64,000 nucleotides of DNA. Source: Amoebophrya sp. A120 (Eukaryota > Sar > Dinophyceae > Syndiniales > Amoebophryaceae). The notes under the pieces are model-generated. The model was not told the origin of the DNA. It did not search any database and saw only the letters and a list, made by a program, of their open reading frames with translations. The translations under genes were made by a program, and so were the position numbers. This document shows, one piece after another, positions 1 to 9,587 of this stretch. The stretch is from the NCBI GenBank assembly GCA_905178155.1, contig CAJINV010000006.1, positions 1,365,876-1,429,875 on the forward strand. Direction: 5' to 3'. Numbering within the stretch: position 1 is the first letter of the stretch; each line of letters opens with the position of its first letter.

Positions 1-3000
1 AGAACTCTACTGCAGGCGATGTTCAGAGCAGAGGAACCAACCAGGCCGCGACCATCCAGCCGGGGCGCTCCAACATTCTGCGGCACTTCTTCTCGGACGG
101 CAAAAGTAGTATTCCAAGCTCTGCTGGCGCGAAGACCACGTGGCAGGGGAAACTACTAACCAAAGCGGGTACAACTTCGACCACAAACATGAGTGGCGAT
201 AGTACAAGTCACTTCGCGTCCTCTCTGTTACGAGAACCAACCCGACCGTCTTCAATAAACTCTGGCCCAGGAGGGCAAATCCAATTCGTGAACAACGAGG
301 AATTTGTCCACCCCGGATCAATATCAAATGTAAAAGTGTCTGGGTCTGGAAGGATGCAAACTTGTGATGCTGTCTTTGGATTCTAAAGAAAAATGTATTG
401 CATGACCAGCAAGAGGAATCCAGTTTGTACTACGTGGGGAAGACATTTCTCATGCGCAACAGGCATCAGGAAGTCCTCTAAAAATCTGTGATGCTGGACC
501 ATGCATTACAGGCATCAGGGGTCATGCAAAATATGCATGACAAGCCTCTCACTCTTCCAGACCCAGACATTTTTGCACTCGATAATCAAGAGGCCAGAAG
601 GTCGAATTTCTCGAGCAGGAGCATATGAATTTTCCGGCGTATCAAATGTAAAAATGTCTGGATCTGGAAGGTTGGAACTTGTGATGCTAACTTTGGACTC
701 TAAAAAAATCTGTATTGCATGACCAGCAATAGGAGCCCAGTTTGTGCTACGCGGGGAGGCAATTTGTCATGCGGGATAGGCATCAGGAAGGCCTCTAAAA
801 ATATGTGATGCCAGATCATGCATTACAGACATCCTGAGTCATGTAGAATATGCATGACAAACCTGGCAACCTTCCAGACCCAGACATTTTTGCATTTGAT
901 ACGGCCCAACAAGAAATAACAAGACAAAACTTTCGCACCAGGCCCCCCACGACCACATACGGAGTAGTTCATCCGCCCACGAACAAGTCTATTATGCACC
1001 ACCGCTGCTCCCTCGCCGCCCTCGTGTACGGCCTGGGGCAGCAGATGCGGCAACAAAATTCCGGTCCCGGGGCCGGCACGGTGGTTGGCGTCGGCGACTA
1101 CTTGGCGCTAGATGCGGAGGAACGGCGGGGCATCTGGTTGCGGTCGCAGACCATGAGCGACGCGGAGCTATCAACTGCAAAAATGTCTGGGTCTGGAAGA
1201 TTCCTACATTTGTCATGCGTGTCTGACATGACTCAAGAAACTGTGATGCATGGACCCGAAGCGGTCCTCTTACCTGTCATGCAAAAACGCAGTTTGCCAT
1301 GCGGAACACGCAACAGATAGGAGCCCAAAAAATTTGTCATGCTCTGCTCCGTATTGCAGTGGAACCCTCATTGTTCACTTTTAGCATTACAAGTTTCCAG
1401 AGGACCCAGACATATTTGCAATGCATAGAAGCGGGCGCAGTACGAAAGTTACGGCGACGGCGGGTTAATCCAAAGGATTAAACCCTTGTTATCGAACCAA
1501 TTGTTAATTCTGTCTCTCCGCGCTCTGTGCCAGTTCCGGGTCCCGCTGTTCATCTCCAACATCGTGCTGGCGACGGTGGCGGGAATGCTGACCGGGATTT
1601 TCACGGGCGGGGGGGAGGAGCTGTTCTACACGCCCTGGCCAACGATGATGATTGGCCCGGTGCTACCCTGTGTAAAAACGTCCCCAACCCAGAGTTGTCA
1701 TGCAAATCTGCATGCTCAAAATGTTTGTCATGCGGAACCCCATGCGAAGCATTTTGTGGCTGTGTTTTGGAATTTGTAATGCGCCATTTTTTTAGCATGA
1801 TATACTAGATCTGTGATGCTGCTGAACTACCTCCAACAGCACTACACTGCCACTCCAAATTTGTCATGCAAAACAACCAAAACTCGTGGACTTCTCTAGC
1901 TGAATCCCCATCTTGACGTATGGGGTGGGGACGTTTTTTCATAGGATAGGTGCTGCTGTTTCAACTGTTAGTTTCCGCCGCCTCGCTGGAAGTCTTTTGC
2001 TACGAGAAAACGCCGGTCGCGCGGGAAATTCCGCAGATTTCAGCGTTAGCCTACGCGCTCGCCCGGATGGGGATCCCCTGTGTTCCGCTGCTGTGGAGCT
2101 ATATCCTGTGCAAAAACTATTGGGCCCACACGACTCCAGAGTTGTCATGCAGATTTGCAATTACAGGAAAACTTGCGAGCATGCGCTTCCCCATGAGAGG
2201 CATTTTTGTTTTTCAGCGTGTTTTGGCATTTGTCATTAAAGTTATGCTGATGTAAACAGCAGAAGAAGATATTAAAGATTGTGGCGCAGTTTTCCCTTTC
2301 CTTGAGCTAACCAGCACTACAATGCAGATGAGCGATGAAACTTGTCATGCGCGACTCCCAACTGGAGTTGGGGATTTGTGTTGCTGTTAATTTACCATCT
2401 TCACTCTGGGGTGCTGTGGGCCCCGTTTTTATTACACAGGATAAGCCACCCCTTCGCGTTTGCCTGCATGTATTGGGGCTTTGCGGTCTGTGACATCTTT
2501 GTCACGGACGCCATTCTTGTGTTTGCCGTCTTTTCGTACTACGTAACCGGCCTTGCCATGTGGATGACATTGTGCTTCGAAAACCACCAGATTGGGACCA
2601 TGATGGGCATTGTCTTCCCCGCGTTTTTGTCGGTCATGCTCGGCGGCACGGCCGGTTTACTCTACCCCGACATGACGCCCGCGTTACAAGCTGTCGCGTT
2701 CTTCGCCCCCTCCCGCTGGGCGACGATGAGTTGGATTATCGCAAGAAAAAACTGCTTCACTGTAAAGCTGTGATGCATAGAATGCAATACGGAAGTCTTT
2801 GTCTTGCTACACATACATGGCAACGGATTTTTAGGTTTGATGTTCCCTTAGGAGTCTCGCATGGCAAATTTTCTTTGTCATGTGGAGCAAACTTGTGATG
2901 CAAAAGTTGCAAAACCCTTCCAGTGAAACACTTTTTTCATACGATATGGATCGCCGCGAGTGTGAAGAATTTTCCGGCAAATTGGCAGCGGATTGCCCCC

Positions 3001-3851
3001 CTAACCGTCATATCAAACTGAAAAAAGCCCCCACGACCCCATACTCAAAAGACAACTTGTGTTGCTGGATTTGTGTACACAAATGAACTTTGTATTGCAG
3101 CGAGAGCTTTTCGGCGTATTGTAAACGCATTTGGGTACTACGCAGCCGGCTAGCAGCTGAGCATGAGAAAGAAGTCCGACATAGGCGAAAACGCATGACA
3201 GACTGGCTGTACAGTGCGCCACATGGGTGCCCTTTGCCTTGTGCGCAAGACAAAGCTGGTTTGTGGCCACAACTTAGCATCACAAATGTCCTTTTCGATA
3301 TGGGGAGGGGAGAGCTTTCCTCACAATACGTCATGCTGAAGGTTTATGGGTACGAGGAGGATTTTCAACACCGAACGCCCGAGGAAGTGTTTCACCGGAA
3401 CCTGTTGATTCAATTCTGCTATCGAATGCAAATATGACTGGGTCTCCTGGAAACTTGTGATGCAAGTCAGTGAACAATAAGTGCTCTGTAATGCGCCGCC
3501 ATGCATGACAAGTTTTTCCGTGCTTCTGTGCTGCGTATTTCGCATGAGAAACTTCTGCGCTTTTGCATGACAGGCAAGCGGGCCTCTTGGTGGCCATGCA
3601 ATACAGAGTGCAGAGTCATGCCAGACTAGCATGACAAATCTCGTCGGAACCTTCCAGGAGACCAAGACATGTTTGCAATCCATATCTGCCTCGGGACCGC
3701 GTGCCGAGTGTTCTGCTACTTGTGTCTACTGATGTTGAAGAACCAGGTAAACACGTTGCAGTGCTTGAAAATGGGCTGGAAATACGCAAAGCATTTGTTG
3801 ATCAGCGGCCACGTGCAAGCGGCCCGGCGGGCTAGCACGCCATCGATTTGA
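1..3851 (+). CDS. ABCG-type transporter, membrane domain (5'-partial)
   Basis: Eight introners split this gene. Removing each with one flank copy leaves an open frame from base 3 to the TGA at 3849-3851, about 534 residues. The first third is low-complexity linker. From about 1486 there are hydrophobic helices (VPLFISNIVLATVAGMLTGI; around FACMYWGFAVCDIF; around GIVFPAFLSVMLGGTAGLL; near the C-terminus CRVFCYLCLLML). A segment reading CYEKTPVAREIP...ALAYALARMGIPCVPLLW matches the layout of the ABC2 membrane domain of ABCG (White) half transporters, where an RE-containing loop precedes 'YFLAK...LP'. Such proteins export lipids or xenobiotics across the plasma membrane. The ATP-binding domain would lie upstream of the window and is not seen. 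Family assignment is inferred from topology and these motifs; the substrate is unknown. Confidence 0.7.
322..584 (+). mobile_element. Family A introner, 263 bp
   Basis: Inverted ends with the GTCTGGGTCTGG core; flanks ATCAA/ATCAA. Removal with one flank joins H-P-G-S to R-G-Q-K in frame. Forward orientation (interior begins with the 'ctgtctttggattctaaa' arm). Confidence 0.9.
640..901 (+). mobile_element. Family A introner, 262 bp
   Basis: Starts TATCAAATG, ends GCATTTGATA; flanks CGGCG/CGGCC (4/5). Removal joins N-F-P-A to Q-Q-E-I in frame. Interior is close to the preceding copy, so both belong to one recently spread subfamily. Confidence 0.88.
1169..1427 (+). mobile_element. Family A introner, 259 bp, swapped ends
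   Basis: Outer ends are TATCAACTGC and GCAATGCATA, which are not complementary to each other, around a family A core. Flanks GGAGC/GAAGC. Removal joins S-D-A-E to R-A-Q-Y in frame. Confidence 0.85.
1664..1948 (+). mobile_element. Family D introner, 285 bp
   Basis: Ends TACCCTGTGTAAAAACGTCC and the complementary ACGTTTTTTCATAGGATA; flanks GGTGC/GGTGC. Removal joins I-G-P-V to L-L-F-Q in frame within the membrane domain. Confidence 0.88.
2102..2443 (+). mobile_element. Family D-like introner, 342 bp
   Basis: Ends TATCCTGTGCAAAAAC and TTTATTACACAGGATA, with GGGCCCACA/TGTGGGCCCC inside the arms. Flanks AGCTA/AGCCA. Removal joins L-W-S-Y to P-F-A-F in frame. Longer and more diverged than other D copies. 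Confidence 0.82.
2737..2946 (+). mobile_element. Family E introner, 210 bp
   Basis: Ends TATCGCAAGAAAAAACTG and CACTTTTTTCATACGATA; flanks TGGAT/TGGAT. Removal joins M-S-W to I-A-A-S in frame. Similar in length and interior to the copy at 11555. Confidence 0.88.
3011..3328 (+). mobile_element. Family F introner, 318 bp
   Basis: C-rich left arm with CCCCATAC pairs with GATATGGGGAGGGGAGAGC on the right; flanks CGTCA/CGTCA. Removal joins L-T-V to M-L-K-V in frame. Confidence 0.86.
3420..3684 (+). mobile_element. Family A introner, 265 bp
   Basis: Starts TATCGAATGC, ends GCAATCCATA; flanks TCTGC/TCTGC. Removal joins I-Q-F-C to L-G-T-A in frame. The interior differs from the copy at 322, so family A has several interior subfamilies. 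Confidence 0.86.
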
Positions 3852-4787
3852 GGTCATGTTGTTGAGAAGTAGAACATGATCGAAAGTGTAAGATGAATTG
3901 GCATATCGTAGTTGTCAAGAAGTACTTACTTGTTCGACTCTGTAGTCTATCGAAAATGAATCGTAGTTTTATTTTTCCATTTTTCCACTGTTTTAGGTGA
4001 TGTAATTGTAGTCCAACCAGTTTCCAAATCTGCGATTATACTGCGATGATCTCTTCATGATCTTCTCATTCCCATTTTCGTACTTCTTGGATCAAATCAA
4101 GCTTATTTCTAGAGTCGTAAAAATCGCACGTTTATTTGCGCATTGATTTTTGTTTTTGAAGCATCATCAAAGAACCTCCAGAAGATTGTGGAAGAAGTAC
4201 AAGAGAAGCAACTGAAAAACACTCTGTCTCTTGAAACAGTACATTAGTTTATTTGCAGCCGGTGCCGGCTGCACAAAGTCAAAGAGGAGACTTTCTTGTC
4301 CTCAATAAAGTTGTCACAACTACATCGAAGGCATGTAGCATGCAGTTGTCGACTGCAAAAATGCTCTTGAAGCTGCAAAGCTTTTCAAATTCAAACGGCG
4401 AGTTGGATCAATCAAGCGATGGCACATGTTACTTGAAATTCCTTTCCTTCCCAAAAGCTGTCTACACGCGCCGAGAGACGTTGACAAACAATGCTTCTTC
4501 AAAAAAGTGCCACGGTACTAGTTTTCTATGCGAATCGAATGCGATTGGGACGATGGTGGTGTGGGTGTCACTGTCATGTAAGGAGGTAGAGAACCTTTTC
4601 TAATAGGCAAAACTTTCCGGCGGTAGCGGTTGTACTCGAAGAATTCGTTGCGGTTGTAATTGTAAAGTAGTACTATCAATAATTGAACAATTACGCGACC
4701 ACTTTTTTCCACCGGCGTGTAGTAAATATGATTTACAAAAGCAGGCGTCTTCAATTTGTTTCACCAGAGCGACAAAAGCAAAACTTC

Positions 4788-4825
4788 GTGAATAGACAAT
4801 AAATGCTACAACGAAGAACAAATGG
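4788..4825 (-). repeat. 38-bp copy of the RT gene's 5' end
   Basis: Identical over 38 bases to 9179-9216, which encodes part of the hydrophobic N-terminus (FFVVAFIVYS) of the minus-strand reverse transcriptase ORF. The reading frame continues differently upstream. It may be a 5' relic of another copy of that element or a shared leader. Confidence 0.7.
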
Positions 4826-5212
4826 TTAACTCTAAAGAGAACGACGCTAAAATTAATTCAAATCAAATTCAAACCAATTTCAAATCTGCAAAGTTTTGTT
4901 GTTTTAGTGGCTTGAGGGATAATAAGAGGGTAATAAAAATCGAACTCTCGGCTGTCGCAAATCGGCCATCGAGAGAGTGAAAAAAAGCGCTGCATCAGAA
5001 AGAGTGTCTCCTCGTCTCGCAAAATTGCAAAGCGCAACTCGATTCGGTATTATTCGGGCGAGTCGTCGCGCGCAGTCATCAAGGCCCAGTGCGCGCCAAA
5101 CTAACACGTTCGCGACTCTCTGCGGAGGCGTGTTCTGTAGAAATTGGGTAGGCGTTCTCGCGTCTGCCCGACTTCTGGCAATAATTTTTGCCGTGTAAAA
5201 CTAAAAGTCAAT

Positions 5213-5270
5213 GCGAAAATCCCGCTAAGCGGGCGCCAGACTCTACTAAGAGCCTGGCGCCCCTTTCTCG
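5213..5270. repeat. GC-rich inverted repeat
   Basis: CCCGCTAAGCGGG is followed by GGCGCCAGACTC and, after a short loop, GAGCCTGGCGCC, so two hairpins can form. The same GGCGCC-type arms recur at about 6586-6660. Function unknown; it could be a structured non-coding RNA or a remnant repeat. Confidence 0.45.
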
Positions 5271-5780
5271 GGAAACAAAGATTGTGGCTGATGGTCTCTG
5301 CAAACGTTGCTGACAAAGAAAATGGCTTTCGAACACGCCCAAGTCGCCTGTCGCTCGGGCTGTCGGCTTTGCAGGAAAACAGTCTGTCACGCGCGGCCAT
5401 TGTTGGCGCGGTAGCTATAGCTCTTCTCGCGAAGCCGACATCACCGAGCCACCTCTTCATCAAGAGCGACCACCATGTGTGTCCGCGCTTCTCCCGAAAG
5501 TGCGCCGCGGATGAGAAAACGGGTGGGGTCGCCCGATGGGGCGCCCCTAGCTCGTAGCGCGCAGGTTCTGGCCCAACAAATGCCCCCTCAGTGTTGAGCG
5601 TGAAACTTTTGCACATCAAAGAAAGTCCGTGTCCCGATAGATGCGCCTCCTAATGCTTTTTGTTGTTCAATGATGATAAGTCGACTCCGCACCTCCAAAT
5701 CGATGTAGGATTGGTGCCGTTTTGTATCGCTCGCACTGAATGCTAGTAATGGAATTTTTTGATTTTTGCGATGCCGGTCA

Positions 5781-6143
5781 TCATGTTCTGTTGCATGACC
5801 GTGGTCGTGCGTAGCTTCGCATGACAAACGAAAATACGAATACTATCGCAGAAGTAGCAAGGTTTTTTTTTTGTGAAGGGGCACAAGAAATCAAAAAGTA
5901 AAGTCGATGGCATTGGCGGTCGTCGATGGCATTGGCGGTCGTGTCCTTCGCAGCCTCGGTGCACAGGGTCAGGTCGTGCTCGAAGGTGCAGCTCGGGTCC
6001 AAACACGCCCCGAAATCACGCTTCTTGAAACAGATCGGCTTCGGGCGCGGCGCGCCGTACTTGCCATAGCCCTTTCCACCACCCTTCATGTCTTCGAAGT
6101 AGTTGTAACGGGCCGGGTAGTGCGACATCCTTGTTTTTCGCAA
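5781..6143 (-). CDS. Small CCCH zinc-finger protein
   Basis: An open frame of 120 residues if started at 6143, or 115 from the second Met at 6128. After a Gly/Lys/Tyr-rich stretch (KGGGKGYGKYG) comes one C-x8-C-x4-C-x3-H finger (C at ICF, GAC, PSC, then TFEH). CCCH fingers usually bind RNA. No introner interrupts it, unlike the + strand genes. A 19-bp exact tandem duplication (5903-5921 and 5922-5940) lies in the 3' part. With a single copy the frame would end shortly after T-A-N-A-I-D with F-T-F-stop; the duplication shifts the frame and adds a tail of about 40 residues. The tail is probably not conserved. Function beyond RNA binding is not assignable. Confidence 0.55.
   Translation of the reverse strand: MRKTRMSHYPARYNYFEDMKGGGKGYGKYGAPRPKPICFKKRDFGACLDPSCTFEHDLTLCTEAAKDTTANAIDDRQCHRLYFLISCAPSQKKNLATSAIVFVFSFVMRSYARPRSCNRT
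5903..5940. repeat. 19-bp tandem duplication in the CCCH gene
   Basis: The unit GTCGATGGCATTGGCGGTC occurs twice head to tail. As 19 is not a multiple of three, it changes the frame of the CCCH gene's C-terminus. Confidence 0.9.
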
Positions 6144-7227
6144 AAATAGGTCTTCGCGATCTGGGTCAGGTTAGCGATCTGGTTCTGTCGTTGTTCTGCT
6201 AGTATTCTGCTGCACTTCAACAATTATTCAATTCGGTTTATTGTTCACGTCGTCTCCTTCATCGTCGCTGCAGGATCAACTTCTTTATTATCTGTTACTG
6301 GATTTCGGAATGAGGATGATCAAAAACACTTTGTTACTGTTGGCAGGAACACAGGACTACTCTTCACGTTTTACCGTTGTATGTAGTGAGGTCACCGAAC
6401 GGCTCTAACCAGGGAGTTTTTTTGACAGCTACCCTGAAAAACGACCGGCAGTTTTCAAGCGGCCGGAAGCGTTTTTTGACAAAAAATATTTTCAATTATC
6501 AAGCGGCTTTGGCTGTGTCGGCACCGAATCGCCAGCGGATTCTATCGATCGCCGCTGGGTAAAACGACGCAGGGGAGCCGGCAAAAGGGGCGCCCTTCTG
6601 AGGCGCCCACCGCCTTAGTTTCTGGCGGTTTGGGGCGCCCAAAAAGGGGCGCGCAAAAAACGCGCCCAAGATCAGAACAGCGAAACAGCACGGCACGGCG
6701 GCGATTTCGGAGCATTTTGGGCGGCCGCGAAAGCGGCCGCCCTTTCGGCGGTTTTAGAGCCTGGGAAGCTTTGCAAAAAGCGCCGGCGTGAAAAATAAAA
6801 ACGCGAAAAATAAAAAGTGCGCCAGATGCACAAAGCCAATCCGCATGCTATGGACCCGGTTTTTCTTCGCTTTTTGGGCGCCCCCCGTGGCACCCGGATC
6901 GGCCCCATAGCATCGGGGCTGGCTTTCGGAAAGGAATTTTGGAAATGTGCCAAAATTTGCGACGTTCCCCAAGTGGCCGCCATACCGTGCGGCATAACGT
7001 TACTCACGGCGGTATGGCGAGCCCATAAAAAGCAAAGCCGCGGCCAAGGCTATGGTCGGCAAAAAAACGCCCACGACCTCACTACCCCCGCCCCGGCGGC
7101 TATATTTGGTACTATTTTTATCTTCCGGTCGGGAAACGTCACAGCTCTTCACACGTATTACTCGTACTATTAATTCCGACTTACTACTGGCTTCGTGTCG
7201 TGCTACAACTTCAAAACTCACTACTGC
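6144..7227. other. Intergenic DNA with GC-rich palindromes
   Basis: No supported gene. Bases 6580-6760 contain several GC-rich palindromic arms (GGCGCCC, GCGCGC, CGGCCGCC with CGGCGG) spaced by short loops. Sequence resembling 5213-5270 suggests a dispersed structured repeat. The remainder shows nothing I can name. Confidence 0.45.
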
Positions 7228-7857
7228 TCAAAGAGAGTGCTTCACTCGCATGCTGTGTCGAGCCTCCTTGACAGCACTACTCTTGTACGAAATCGACTGC
7301 AAAACTTCAGCGACTCGATCCATCTGCTCCGCTGGATTGATGACGTCGGGACTGGAAATGCTATCGATCGCTCTGCATAAGTGTCCGATAGCTATTCCCT
7401 TCATCTGTTTTCGAGTCAGGAACGACGTTCCTTCCATCAGAAGTTCTGGCCGCATAGGTCGCGCTTCAGATACTAGTACTCCGCTCCTAAACGTCAAAAC
7501 AAGACCACAATAAGTGATGCTCTTTGTCGATGGAAATTCAAACTCTTGCTCACACCCCGGCACGTCAAAGGCCAGGAGTTTTTTGATGATAGTCGGGAAC
7601 CGGATGTCAACTACTAGTCCCACGTCATCGACGAATCGCACCCGGATGAAGTGTCTGCGACGTTCTTCCTTTTCTTGGTCGGTCAACGTTTCAAACAAGC
7701 GCCGCTCTTGTTCGTAAGCCACCATATTTGCTAAAGGTGGCGCTTCCGGTGTGCCCATGGGGATTCCTCGTTTTTGTAGGTATGCCCCAAGCGGCGACGT
7801 AGCCAGCATGTTCTCGATGTTGAGCAGAATCATGTCCACCAGTCCAATTTGATGCAT
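7228..7857 (-). CDS. Reverse transcriptase, downstream half (palm/thumb)
   Basis: 209 residues, reading leftward. It carries the RT motif RGIPMGTPEAPPLANM (about residues 30-45) and the catalytic FVDD box (about 75-78), followed by ITYCGLVL and a KQMKGIA...CRAI helix of thumb type. Order and spacing recall Penelope-like RTs (MGSP..LAN, then YVDD, then LDL), but no GIY-YIG endonuclease is visible and group-II-like RTs are not excluded. It overlaps the upstream RT frame by 28 bases in the -1 phase, so a frameshift, either programmed or a mutation, separates the catalytic aspartates of motifs A and C. Confidence 0.7.
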   Translation of the reverse strand: MHQIGLVDMILLNIENMLATSPLGAYLQKRGIPMGTPEAPPLANMVAYEQERRLFETLTDQEKEERRRHFIRVRFVDDVGLVVDIRFPTIIKKLLAFDVPGCEQEFEFPSTKSITYCGLVLTFRSGVLVSEARPMRPELLMEGTSFLTRKQMKGIAIGHLCRAIDSISSPDVINPAEQMDRVAEVLQSISYKSSAVKEARHSMRVKHSL

Positions 7858-9245
7858 TTGCGTCCTCTTTCGGTAGCGTTTTTGGTCAAAAAACCGTATT
7901 TCTTCTTTGTTCTCTTTCTCGTGATTACTTTCCGCGGTAAACGTCGGGGCTGGTGGTACAACGCCACCGCCACAGAGCCTTCGTCTTTTAACTTCTGCGC
8001 ATTCCGCTCGAGGATTTTTACTGTTTCTGACTGGTCTACTTCCCCATAGAAATTCTTTATGTCCGAAGACAAAACTGCTTTGCTGTTCTCGTCGGTCAGG
8101 CCCTTCGTGTGGATTTCTTCCACGATGTCACTAGCGTCGTTGTAGATGAGGTCCGAGTAGAGATGTTTGTTGACAACGTTCAACGCCTTCGCCACTCGTC
8201 TCAGCTCCGGCCGGTAAACATGTTTATGATACCCCGACAATGGCCTAATTTTGAAGTTCGCAATTGTTCGGTCCTTTTGCTTCCATGCTTTCTGTTTGAT
8301 CATTAATCTGCAGCGAGGAAACTGGTGCTTTGTTCTCTTCGTGTATCGGAAAAAACCCGTCTTCTTGCCGTGCTCCTTGATGCAATCATGCCCCTTCAGA
8401 GGCTGGAAGGCATCAGAATTCATGTGCTCCTTGATTCTTTCCCCATAAGCATGAGGGCAGATCAAGGCCAAATCTGCTTCGTCCGGCTTGTCAATTTCGG
8501 TACAAACTACTTCTGCATATGGCCGCAAACTTGTTCTCACTTCATCCAACTGCTGCTGCTCCTCTTTTTCTCGGATGGCCGGCACTGCTCTGCTTGCTAT
8601 TGTTGTAAAAATGTCTCCCAGTTTTTCTGCGCCAATCGGTCCCACTTTCTTCACTAAGTCCTTCACATTCTTCTGCCTGTCCACTGTAGTGTTTGGCGTT
8701 ATTCGGTTCTTGATGTTCACTACTGGTCGCTGAAGTCTGGCTAATGTGCGGCTTACCGTGGTGAAAAGATGTCCCTCTACTAGGTCCTCCGGCCCCAGGC
8801 CTGTTGTGAGGCTCTTGCAGTTGCACAGGAATTTGCTTCGGTCATCAAACTTGCGCACATTCTCCAACACGTCAAGGAGTCGCCTCCCCGCGTACTTTCG
8901 AACTTCTAGCAAGACTCTGCACTTGTTCTCATCCGCAATTTGTTTGACTGCTACTCGTAGCGCGGTTTTTTCTTCTTCCAGGAGCGACCCGCGCGGGATG
9001 TTCAGCTTAGCCCGGATGGGCTTCTTCTTCTTCTTTTGCTCCGCTTCTGTTTCTCCCCGCCTACTGGTCTTGTCTGCTGCTGTTTTGCGCACGTCTTCCG
9101 CTACTGCGACGGCGCTGCCTATTCCTAATTTCTTCCACATCTTCTTCCATTTTTCAAATTTTTCAAAACTGCACAAAAGTGAATAGACAATAAATGCTAC
9201 AACGAAGAACAAATGGCCAATATTGACTATAGAACCATACATCAT
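7830..9245 (-). CDS. Reverse transcriptase, upstream half (fingers and motif A)
   Basis: 471 residues starting at 9245. The N-terminus has a hydrophobic stretch (HLFFVVAFIVYSLLCS), then lysine-rich sequence. The RT part includes TIANFKIRPLSGYHKHVYRP (fingers) and SDIKNFYGEVDQS, where the first D is the expected motif A aspartate (about residue 395). It terminates in the overlap with the next frame, so the intact enzyme would need a -1 shift. The gene is intronless, on the opposite strand from its neighbours, and is probably a resident retroelement rather than a host gene. The 38 bases at 9179-9216 are repeated at 4788-4825. Confidence 0.7.
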   Translation of the reverse strand: MMYGSIVNIGHLFFVVAFIVYSLLCSFEKFEKWKKMWKKLGIGSAVAVAEDVRKTAADKTSRRGETEAEQKKKKKPIRAKLNIPRGSLLEEEKTALRVAVKQIADENKCRVLLEVRKYAGRRLLDVLENVRKFDDRSKFLCNCKSLTTGLGPEDLVEGHLFTTVSRTLARLQRPVVNIKNRITPNTTVDRQKNVKDLVKKVGPIGAEKLGDIFTTIASRAVPAIREKEEQQQLDEVRTSLRPYAEVVCTEIDKPDEADLALICPHAYGERIKEHMNSDAFQPLKGHDCIKEHGKKTGFFRYTKRTKHQFPRCRLMIKQKAWKQKDRTIANFKIRPLSGYHKHVYRPELRRVAKALNVVNKHLYSDLIYNDASDIVEEIHTKGLTDENSKAVLSSDIKNFYGEVDQSETVKILERNAQKLKDEGSVAVALYHQPRRLPRKVITRKRTKKKYGFLTKNATERGRKCIKLDWWT

Positions 9246-9587
9246 AATTTCTTGATTGCAAGGTATCAGTTGAGAACAGCAAACTAAAGTAAGGAAAAAT
9301 AGAGACCAATTTATAATTACTAGTCCGATCTCACGACGAGTTGTATATGTGAAAACAAAAACTATGCCTACGTGCGTGTTTTTGACTATAGAATAGAACC
9401 GACATCACTGAGTAAGATGAGTAAATTTGGCTTTCTACTACTTCGCGCATTCGAAATTCTTTGATGGTAGTCTAGCCAGTTTTTTTTATACTCAAACACA
9501 AATAAGATCTATTTCAATACGAAAAAGAACGAAATCTCTAAGCAGGAGCTTGAGCTTTGCCTCTCTAAACCGAAAATAAAACTCAAG
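9246..9587. other. Divergent intergenic region
   Basis: AT-rich spacer between the minus-strand RT gene and the + strand gene that begins at 9588. It presumably contains the 5' flank of both. I see no motif I can name. Confidence 0.5.

Larger units (their letters stand above)
3852..5780. other. Intergenic DNA, no supported gene
   Basis: About 1.9 kb without a convincing gene. The first 400 bases are AT-rich 3' flank. Open frames at 4253-4603 and 5101-5619 show no family features. Bases 5200-5560 hold GC-rich hairpin-forming sequence (see the repeat entry), and 4788-4825 is a 38-base copy of the start of the reverse transcriptase gene. Confidence 0.5.

Noticed and set aside
4253-4603. 116-residue + strand open frame
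   Set aside because: No family features, no neighbouring exon signals and composition like the spacer around it.
5101-5619. 172-residue minus-strand open frame
   Set aside because: Runs through GC-rich palindromes in several frames at once; explained by composition.
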